Below, piece after piece: positions 1 through 5,550 of a stretch of DNA of 9,228 bases (positions are counted from its first letter, which is position 1; every line of letters begins with the position of its first letter). Origin of the DNA: Chloroflexota bacterium (lineage in GTDB: Bacteria; Chloroflexota; UBA5177; JANWHV01); contig JAICHN010000196.1 in assembly GCA_025924845.1 (NCBI GenBank), positions 1-9,228 of the forward strand. The letters are read 5' to 3'. Below the pieces are notes generated by a model that worked only from the letters and a program-made list of their open reading frames with translations, was not told where the DNA came from and searched no databases. The position numbers and the translations under genes were made by a program.

Positions 1-38
1 AGCCGCCGGCAGGTCCTCATGAGGAGCTGCCGGCGGCT
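1..38 (-). terminator. Strong inverted repeat, likely transcription terminator
   Basis: Two 12-base arms, AGCCGCCGGCAG (1-12) and CTGCCGGCGGCT (27-38), are perfect reverse complements. Between them, after one G-G mismatch (13/26), lies a second palindrome, TCCTCATGAGGA (14-25), so the element is symmetric over 38 bases. It begins 26 nt beyond the TAA of the last minus-strand gene, as expected for a terminator closing the operon. The U-tract that would confirm intrinsic termination would lie left of base 1 and cannot be seen. A bidirectional terminator or another kind of palindromic element remains possible. Confidence 0.6.
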
Positions 39-64
39 CATCCGATCTGCTGATCGGTACGAGT

Positions 65-1189
65 TTAGAAGCTACGGACCTCTTCGATCTTACCCTTAAA
101 GTAGAGCCAAATCGTGCCGTCCTTGCGTACCAGGAAAGTATGGCCGTCCTTGCGGTCGAAGAGCAGTACGCCGCGCGTGGTCCGCTGCGACGCTACTCTA
201 CTGTTCGTGCTTTCCAGTTCCAACCCCTTGCCCACCAGCGTGGGGGCCAGTTTGTGGAAGTCCTTGAAGGCGCCGATAAACGGATAGGTCTTGATCGGCT
301 TCGGCTTGGGCTTGACAGGAGGCTTGGTCTTGATCACCGGCGTGGGGGTAGGCGTAGGGGTCACGACCTGGTTGCACCATACCTTGAAATGTTTACAGGT
401 ATAGGTAACAGTGTTGTTCTTCCAGCCTGAGGTACTGACGCCGCCGCTGCCGTTCAGGGCGCGTATGCCGACCGCGATCACGATGAGTAAGACGAGGAGA
501 AACAGCAGGTTGCGCAGGGGACGCAGGGTACGAAACATCGGCTTATGCACCAACACACCGGTAACCGTTTTCAACGGCCCGCTGCTGGGCGCCGCCTTCA
601 CCGTGAAGTCGAAGTTCTTCCTGGCCCCAACCAGCCAATTCCGCTTTGGCCGTACGACCACGGGAACGGAACTGCGCAGTCCCGCCACCAGGGTTACCTT
701 GGCCGGCGAGAACTGAAACCGGCACTTATCCCCGGGATCGGTCGCCGATAGATCCACGTTCAGGTCGGCGTTGCCGCCGTTATTGAGATGGAGCATGTAC
801 TTGCCGCGTCGACCAACCAATTTGCTCGGCGCCATAACAACATCGAAGGCGCCAACAGTGCCGACTTGCAGCATCCCTTCCACGCGCGTGGACTGCGCGG
901 AATCAGCGCGGGACAACACGGTGACGTTAAAGGGATAATTGCCGGCCTTGGCCGCCGCCCCCTTCGGGGGATGGATGACCAGTTTGGCTTCTTCCTTATC
1001 CTGCGGGAAGAGGGCCACGCTGGTATTGGAGAGGGTGTACCAGGTGGTAGGAAGCTGATCCAACTCGACCGCGTACTGATCGACAGTGGCGCCGTTATTC
1101 TGGATCGTGATCGTCGTCTCGATCGGATCGCTGTCCGGTTGCACTACCAGCCGATCAGGGCTGAGCGTTACGCGAATTGCATCAGCCAT
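65..1189 (-). CDS. Single-pass membrane protein with two Ig-like domains; candidate CIS membrane-docking protein
   Basis: This 374-residue protein has no N-terminal signal peptide. Residues ~1-110 and ~111-215 are two beta-rich Ig-like units with 'NNGATVDQY', 'LFPQDKE' and 'AGNYPF' signatures, in the style of COG1470/NEW3-type domains. Residues ~227-245 are one strongly hydrophobic helix. Arg220, Arg223 and Arg226 just before it predict an N-in/C-out topology by the positive-inside rule. Outside the membrane come Cys265 and Cys272, a Thr-Pro repeat and a Pro/Lys-rich stalk (~277-303), and a ~70-residue C-terminal module (~303-374, around 'QRTTRGVLLF' and 'KDGTIWLYF'). That module resembles domains I recall at the ends of Chloroflexota extracytoplasmic proteins. 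The ATG lies 3 nt after the stop of the DUF4159 gene, so translation is probably coupled. Its place at the end of a baseplate operon suggests that the cytoplasmic Ig domains contact the baseplate and the helix tethers it. That role is inference; the Ig-TM-stalk layout is read directly from the sequence. Confidence 0.85.
   Translation of the reverse strand: MADAIRVTLSPDRLVVQPDSDPIETTITIQNNGATVDQYAVELDQLPTTWYTLSNTSVALFPQDKEEAKLVIHPPKGAAAKAGNYPFNVTVLSRADSAQSTRVEGMLQVGTVGAFDVVMAPSKLVGRRGKYMLHLNNGGNADLNVDLSATDPGDKCRFQFSPAKVTLVAGLRSSVPVVVRPKRNWLVGARKNFDFTVKAAPSSGPLKTVTGVLVHKPMFRTLRPLRNLLFLLVLLIVIAVGIRALNGSGGVSTSGWKNNTVTYTCKHFKVWCNQVVTPTPTPTPVIKTKPPVKPKPKPIKTYPFIGAFKDFHKLAPTLVGKGLELESTNSRVASQRTTRGVLLFDRKDGHTFLVRKDGTIWLYFKGKIEEVRSF
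281..361 (-). other. Thr-Pro / Pro-Lys stalk region in the membrane protein gene
   Basis: Codons ~277-303 of the last gene encode four Thr-Pro pairs, then Lys/Pro-rich sequence with KPPVKPKPKP. On the DNA this appears as a short G-rich repetitive tract on the plus strand. Such sequence forms an extended, stiff linker and probably spans the cell wall region between the transmembrane helix and the C-terminal module. Repeat number could vary between strains by slippage. Confidence 0.7.
458..514 (-). other. Transmembrane helix coding segment
   Basis: Codons ~226-244 encode an almost pure Leu/Val/Ile/Phe stretch, 'NLLFLLVLLIVIAVG', preceded by a basic patch (HKPMFRTLRPLR) and followed by a Gly/Ser-rich turn. 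It is the only membrane segment I see in the window. The charge distribution places the preceding Ig-like domains in the cytoplasm. Confidence 0.85.
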
Positions 1190-1192
1190 TTT

Positions 1193-2368
1193 CTAGCCTA
1201 CCGGTTCAGGGGCGCGAGGCGCCGGGACGCCCGCGACGGATGCGGCCGCCCGCGTGGCGGCATACCAGGCCAGATTGACGCCGAGTTCCATGGCGCCGCG
1301 AATAGTCTCGCGGGCCAACGGCTTCCCGGACACTCCACCTTGCCAGCAACCGCCATAGTCGTTCGGACTCAAAAAAACATTGTCGCGCGCCAGCACCGGC
1401 CCACTGCCCGCCGCGCCGTCGGGCGCCGCGGCGAAGAGATGGCGTGCGTTGTAGAGCGGGTGATCGCCCTCGATCGGCGCCACATCGTGCTTGAGGTCGG
1501 ATAAGAGACGCTGAAAACTGGCCACGAACCGCCCACCCTCCTTCTGCTCCGCTTCTTGCCGGCTTGAGGGTTCCGCGAAGAGGACACCCCCTCCCCGCAA
1601 ATATGCTAGTAGTTGCGCGCCCTCGCGGGGCGAAAGCCTGGGTGCCCCCGCACCGCTGAAATACAGGAGATTACACTGGCCTACCGCTTGTTCAATGCGC
1701 ACGTCACCGAGAAACTGGACCAGGAACGGCGCACTGAGTCGCAATTCGCGGACGAGATTGGCCAGACCCTGATGAACGCCCGATCCATTCTGCTCGGCCA
1801 GTACCAGCCTGCCGATAGTCAAGGTATCGATCGGCGTCTCGCGCAACTGCCGGCGGAAGCGCAGGTCAATCTCATAGTTGCCGGGAGCCCACTCGTTGGG
1901 CGCCGCGTTGACCGGCGCCTCGGTACCCGACATCTGCACCCTCGCCACCTCGATATCAGTGGAGCGGAGCGGCGGCTCGCTGACCACCAGGGTGAAGTGT
2001 TCGTTAACCCTGCTGGGCGGCGTCCCGTTCCCTGGGTCAACCTGCGTCTCGGCGAAGCGCAGCACCACGCAGGCAACGCCCGACGCCGGCTGGGGAAGGG
2101 CGATGCGCACCGGTTGGGGCACCCGAATCAAATTGCCGTCGCTATCCAGTGCCACGCCCGGTTGTACGATCACGCCCCGCGTCGGGGGACTTACCGGCAA
2201 CACTTGCAATCCACCGACAATGCCCCAGCCATGCAGCGCTCGTAGGTGCAGTCGCTGGGCTGCCTGATGGTAGTTGTGAGCATCAGTCCACGTGGCCGCG
2301 TCTATCGCTAGACCATCATACGCCGTTACCCGTTGCAGGTGGAACGACGCCAACTCCTCAATATTCAT
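1193..2368 (-). CDS. Two-domain CIS-associated protein: GWGIVGGL-type N-domain fused to DUF4159-like C-domain
   Basis: This 391-residue protein has no signal peptide or membrane segment. Residues ~1-95 carry a pattern seen in proteins encoded beside phage-like baseplates: an aromatic/His-rich helix ('HNYHQAAQRLH'), then 'LHGWGIVGGLQV', then 'VQPGVALDSDGNLIRVP'. Residues ~130-190 are a beta-rich connector. Residues ~230-372 match the DUF4159 pattern as I know it: 'LLYFSGAG', 'LSPREGAQLLAYLRGGGVLF', 'HPLYN', 'LSPNDYGGCW' and 'RETIRGAMELGVNLAWY'. DUF4159 is related to glutamine-amidotransferase-like folds, but no obvious Cys-His-Glu triad is visible and no enzymatic role is claimed. The start ATG overlaps the upstream TGA in an ATGA, so the two proteins are probably translationally coupled and made in similar amounts. 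The role in the particle is unknown; baseplate periphery or docking is inference from gene position. Confidence 0.85.
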   Translation of the reverse strand: MNIEELASFHLQRVTAYDGLAIDAATWTDAHNYHQAAQRLHLRALHGWGIVGGLQVLPVSPPTRGVIVQPGVALDSDGNLIRVPQPVRIALPQPASGVACVVLRFAETQVDPGNGTPPSRVNEHFTLVVSEPPLRSTDIEVARVQMSGTEAPVNAAPNEWAPGNYEIDLRFRRQLRETPIDTLTIGRLVLAEQNGSGVHQGLANLVRELRLSAPFLVQFLGDVRIEQAVGQCNLLYFSGAGAPRLSPREGAQLLAYLRGGGVLFAEPSSRQEAEQKEGGRFVASFQRLLSDLKHDVAPIEGDHPLYNARHLFAAAPDGAAGSGPVLARDNVFLSPNDYGGCWQGGVSGKPLARETIRGAMELGVNLAWYAATRAAASVAGVPAPRAPEPVG

Positions 2369-3072
2369 AAGCCTGCCTTCCCTGCCTGCCGGCCGGCGGC
2401 CGGGCTGGCGGAGCGGATCTTGTGACCCTCTCCAGCTCGCGCCGCGCCTGCCAGAACCACGCGTAAGCGATAGGTGGTGTGCGCGGGCTTATCGTCTTCC
2501 ACAATCTGGCGAAGTATAGCAGCATTGACCGCCCGTGGGTTACTTATCGGCACCGTGACCACAAAGAGTAGGGGGTTGGGCGGACTATTCAGCAACTGCG
2601 TAGTCCAGCCGAGACCGCTTTCGCTCCCCAGCACGAAGCCCGAACGGTATTCCTGAATAATCGGCTCGTGGCCGGTATAGCACTGAATGTGGAGCTTCAG
2701 GCCATAGCGGGTGCCGCGCCAGCGATAGATCTCCACCGAGTTGGCGATGAGGGCGCGCTGCCGTTCCACGGGCCAGGCAAAATCCAGGGTGAGCGCCACC
2801 CACTGGGCCAGCCACGGCAGGAACTCCTCCGGCGCCATCTCCGGTTCCGTATAGATCGGCAGGTTGGAGATGGTGCGATCGATCGGCCCAAGCACCGACT
2901 CAAAGATCATCAGAAAACGCTGCAAAAACGCATCGTCTTGATACAGCGCGGGCAGGTAACGCAGGTACATGCTCTCGCGCGACCCGCCCAATACGTCATC
3001 GGCGCGCGTGCGTATCGCCGCGCCTAGCGCCTTGGCCATGAGCTGGCCTGGTGGTAGCTGGCCGACCGCCAT
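2365..3072 (-). CDS. Phage tail protein I-like baseplate protein (TIGR02242 type, Afp12 position)
   Basis: This 235-residue protein has the hallmarks of the tail protein I-like family of contractile systems: 'YLRYLPALYQ' (~36-45), 'PEEFLPWLAQWVALTLD' (~81-97), and the basic/aromatic 'ERQRALIANSVEIYRWRGTRYGL' helix-turn region (~103-125), followed by 'KPAHTTYRL' (~195-203). In related particles this protein sits in the baseplate wedge next to the gp47-like protein, whose gene directly precedes it. The chosen ATG lies after a purine-rich GAGGGGGA about 5 nt upstream. An internal Met at residue 12 is a weaker alternative. The last ~28 residues are an Ala/Gly/Arg/Lys-rich tail that looks disordered and lies outside the conserved family core. 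The stop overlaps the next start by 4 nt. Confidence 0.88.
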   Translation of the reverse strand: MAVGQLPPGQLMAKALGAAIRTRADDVLGGSRESMYLRYLPALYQDDAFLQRFLMIFESVLGPIDRTISNLPIYTEPEMAPEEFLPWLAQWVALTLDFAWPVERQRALIANSVEIYRWRGTRYGLKLHIQCYTGHEPIIQEYRSGFVLGSESGLGWTTQLLNSPPNPLLFVVTVPISNPRAVNAAILRQIVEDDKPAHTTYRLRVVLAGAARAGEGHKIRSASPAAGRQAGKAGL

Positions 3073-3097
3073 CAGATCCCCCTCACTCTCATCACGT

Positions 3098-5059
3098 TCA
3101 CTTCACCGACACGACATGCAGGGCGCTGCAGAGCAGGGCATCTCCAGGCACGGTCGCCATATCACCTGCCACGGGCCGCTCCGTCCCGTTGGCTTCGACC
3201 ACGACGAAATGCACCGAACTGAGATGGTCCACATTGGGCAGCTTCTGCAGAAGCCCATAAATATCAGAGACAAAGAGGCCGCGATCGAACGGCCAGCCCG
3301 TCCCTTCCTCGCCGCCCACTGTCGGATGCACAAAACCATAGAGCGCCTTCTCGACCTCGGTCTTTACCCCCGGCTTGGAGGCTTTCGGACGGGCGAACAC
3401 TTCCAGACGCACCGAAACAGCAACGTACTGAGGAGGGCTGAGCACCATGCGAATCGTGATCATGCGACGCGCGTCCAGGTAATCCTGGACGGTCGTGCGG
3501 AGCGTATCGGAGAGCGCGAGTTCCTCGGCCGGCACTATGGCGTCGGTGGTAGACATCTTGGGCACCAACACCAAATGCACGCTTCCCGCCATCCCGTCAT
3601 CCTGCTCCTTAGCGTAACGGCAGCGACAGCGCGCTACATCCGGGGCGCCTTCTTTAGCGAGCCGCTCGAAATCTTCGGCGGTAACGGCCCGCGGACTGCT
3701 CCGCAGGACCAGGGGACCGCGCATCAAGGCGGCATCGAGCGTCTCGGCTTCCGTGCCCCCCACGGCGGGATGTGGATTAGTGACCCAGCTGACATACGGC
3801 AGCGAGGTCTTCAACTGTGTCAGGGAATTGGCCCCCACGTTACCAACCTTGCCGCCTCCGAGCCGATAGCGGCTGAAGCGGATGGCCCGTCCACGTGGGG
3901 GAATCTCACCATATTGCCGTTCCAGTCCATTGGCAAGCCGGATCGCGGGGCCAAACTGGATTTTTCCCTGCACGCTGTCACAGGTGAAGTGAAGGTCATG
4001 GGTGCCCGAGGCGGAAAAGTCGGTCGTCTCGACCCAGGGGTCGAAGATGCCGGGCGTTTCGCGCTCCACCTCCACCGTCTCGCCCTCGCGCCGAGGCAGA
4101 ATAGGCGGCGTGGAGAGGAAGAAGGACTGCCCCGGCGTGCCGTCGGATCGCCCGATGATCTCTTGGTTCACCACCTCGCTATGTCCTGCCATGGTAGAGC
4201 CGCCCAGGGCGCGCGCGCCGGCGGCCAGAATGCGGGGCGAAGACGAATAACCGCGCCGGCCTGTGGGAGGAGGCGTCACCCGGCAGCGAATCCAGGTCGC
4301 GCGTCGACGATCCAACTCGCGGGGGCGGCTGGTGAGAGGAATATGCAGCACGACCTGGCCGCCCTTGTTAAGGCCGCCCGTGCCATCCGACTCCAGCACC
4401 ATCGCTCGCCAATTGCGCAGTGAGCCGTCATAATATTCCCAAGCCAGGGGCGGATTCTTCGGATCGACGCCGATGCCCTCAATCTCGCAGTCCAGATCGA
4501 TCATCAAGGTGTGACCGGCCAGATCGCCCGCGAAGCCGAGGTAGAACGCATTGTCGGGCTTGGGTTGCTCCTCGAAGATCGGCACGCGGAGCGTGGGGTT
4601 GCGGAGGGCCAGCATATAATCGCGATAAGCAAACTCGTCCCGCGAGACGAGTACATGGGCCAGGACAGGAACTTGGATCTCCAGTTGCTCCTCAGTAGCG
4701 AAGACGATCGATGGTTGCGTGGTGGTGCGCAGTGTCGCCACCTCGGTTCCGGCCGGAATGATCACCGATGCCTGGAGCGGTGCACTTAGCCGAAATAGTA
4801 CTTCTGCTCGTGCGGGCTCCGGAGGGGCAAGAGAGATGCCGATTAACTCCAGGAACTTAATGTAATTGCGGCGCGGCACCTGATTGACTCGATAGAGCAG
4901 GAGATCAGTCATCCAGGCGAACAACTCGATCAGGGTCACGCCGGGATCGGAGACATTATGATCGGTCCACTCCGGAGTGAAGTGTGGAATCATGCGTTTG
5001 CACTCATCCACCAGATCCTGAAACTTGCGGTCATCAAGGACGGGAACGGGCAAACTCAT
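3098..5059 (-). CDS. Baseplate wedge protein, gp47/baseplate J-like (putative baseplate assembly protein, Afp11 position)
   Basis: This 653-residue protein resembles the large gp6/gp47-type wedge protein that forms the iris-like ring of contractile baseplates. Residues ~8-80 hold the typical entry motif 'HFTPEWTDHNVSDPGVTLIE' with 'WMTDLLLYRVNQVPRRNYIKFLELIGI'. A long beta-rich centre follows. Residues ~395-480 contain the baseplate-J core: 'YRLGGGKVGNVGANSL', 'NPHPAVGGTEAETLDAA' and 'PRAVTAEDFERLA'. Its length fits the TIGR02243 group. The ATG at 5059 is chosen because family homology begins at 'MSLPVPVLDDRKF' and a GGAG lies 8 nt upstream. The frame stays open to 5260, but that extension overlaps the gp25-like gene and looks non-native. 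The protein would bind the gp25-like wedge and the tail protein I-like neighbour. Confidence 0.93.
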   Translation of the reverse strand: MSLPVPVLDDRKFQDLVDECKRMIPHFTPEWTDHNVSDPGVTLIELFAWMTDLLLYRVNQVPRRNYIKFLELIGISLAPPEPARAEVLFRLSAPLQASVIIPAGTEVATLRTTTQPSIVFATEEQLEIQVPVLAHVLVSRDEFAYRDYMLALRNPTLRVPIFEEQPKPDNAFYLGFAGDLAGHTLMIDLDCEIEGIGVDPKNPPLAWEYYDGSLRNWRAMVLESDGTGGLNKGGQVVLHIPLTSRPRELDRRRATWIRCRVTPPPTGRRGYSSSPRILAAGARALGGSTMAGHSEVVNQEIIGRSDGTPGQSFFLSTPPILPRREGETVEVERETPGIFDPWVETTDFSASGTHDLHFTCDSVQGKIQFGPAIRLANGLERQYGEIPPRGRAIRFSRYRLGGGKVGNVGANSLTQLKTSLPYVSWVTNPHPAVGGTEAETLDAALMRGPLVLRSSPRAVTAEDFERLAKEGAPDVARCRCRYAKEQDDGMAGSVHLVLVPKMSTTDAIVPAEELALSDTLRTTVQDYLDARRMITIRMVLSPPQYVAVSVRLEVFARPKASKPGVKTEVEKALYGFVHPTVGGEEGTGWPFDRGLFVSDIYGLLQKLPNVDHLSSVHFVVVEANGTERPVAGDMATVPGDALLCSALHVVSVK

Positions 5060-5075
5060 AAACCTTGCTCCAGTC
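5060..5075 (-). promoter_or_regulatory. Ribosome binding site deciding the gp47-like start
   Basis: Upstream of the ATG at 5059 the minus strand reads GGAGCAAGGTTT, so GGAG sits 8 nt from the start codon. This supports initiation here rather than at the far upstream in-frame codon near 5260, which lies inside the gp25-like gene. Confidence 0.65.
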
Positions 5076-5099
5076 GTGGGCGGGCGATGACGAACAGGT

Positions 5100-5504
5100 T
5101 CATCGCTCTTCGGGAATCGTATAGAACGGGTACACCAGGTTGCGCTTGTCGCCTGTGGCGCGGATCGTGTATGCGACTTCCACCAACATACACCCGTCAA
5201 AGACGGTGTCGGGGCGCACATGCACCCTTTCCACCGTAATGCGCGGCTCCCACCGGCCAAGGGCCTCGGTCACATAGTAACTGACCAGGCCGGAGGTTGT
5301 GGGATCCATGGGCGCGAAGACGTACTCATGAATGGCGCAGCCGAACTCGGGGCGCATCCGCCGTTCGCCGCGCGCCGTGCCGATGATCAGGCGAATGGCC
5401 TCCTCGATGTCGTTCTCGCCCCGCGCCATCCGAATGCCGCCCCGCGCATCCACCCCCATCGGGAATCCGAAACCCGCACCGATAATGTCATCGTTTATCG
5501 CCAC
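5100..5504 (-). CDS. gp25-like baseplate wedge protein (GPW/gp25 family, Afp9 position)
   Basis: This 134-residue protein is the usual size for the gp25/TssE-like family, which links the inner baseplate to the first sheath ring and helps trigger sheath assembly. Visible landmarks are the N-terminal 'GFGFPMGVDARGGIRMA', the central 'ARGERRMRPEFGCAIHEYVFAP' typical of the family, and the conserved EPR motif at residues 86-88 within 'RWEPRITVERV'. A C-terminal strand pair ends in 'NLVYPFYTI'. Translation begins at a GTG; the alternative Met codons lie inside the conserved region, and GGAGGGAG is placed 8 nt upstream of the GTG. The gene lies between the spike and gp47-like genes, as in Afp/PVC clusters, but with no PAAR gene in the 40-nt gap before the gp47-like gene. 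Confidence 0.93.
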   Translation of the reverse strand: MAINDDIIGAGFGFPMGVDARGGIRMARGENDIEEAIRLIIGTARGERRMRPEFGCAIHEYVFAPMDPTTSGLVSYYVTEALGRWEPRITVERVHVRPDTVFDGCMLVEVAYTIRATGDKRNLVYPFYTIPEER

Positions 5505-5536
5505 GCCGCGCGCTCCCTCCAGGCGTCCCCGACGCC
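5505..5536 (-). promoter_or_regulatory. Intercistronic hairpin next to the gp25-like ribosome binding site
   Basis: In the 46-nt gap after the spike gene, GGCGTC (5536-5531 on the minus strand) and GACGCC (5527-5522) form a perfect 6-bp stem around a 3-base loop. One base further on comes GGAGGGAG (5520-5513), then 8 nt, then the GTG start. The hairpin could protect the message end, adjust reinitiation or separate the spike and wedge translation rates. There is no U-tract, so it is not a normal terminator. Confidence 0.45.
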
Positions 5537-5550
5537 GTTCTTTAACCAGG

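Noticed and set aside
339..361. Short G-rich tandem repeat as a CRISPR or regulatory repeat
   Set aside because: It is simply the coding sequence of the Thr-Pro repeats in the membrane protein stalk, with no spacers or wider array.
788..1504. Plus-strand open frame of 238 codons
   Set aside because: It is antisense to the Ig-domain membrane protein and DUF4159 genes, with Arg-rich shadow composition and no recognisable motif.
2969..4423. Plus-strand open frame of 484 codons
   Set aside because: It is fully antisense to the gp47-like and tail protein I-like genes, is rich in Arg/His/Gly/Pro as antisense frames of G+C-rich genes are, and shows no domain pattern.
5060..5260. N-terminal extension of the gp47-like reading frame by 67 codons
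   Set aside because: It overlaps the well-supported gp25-like gene by about 160 bases, has Cys/Trp/Arg-rich shadow-frame composition, and family similarity begins at the ATG at 5059, which has its own RBS.
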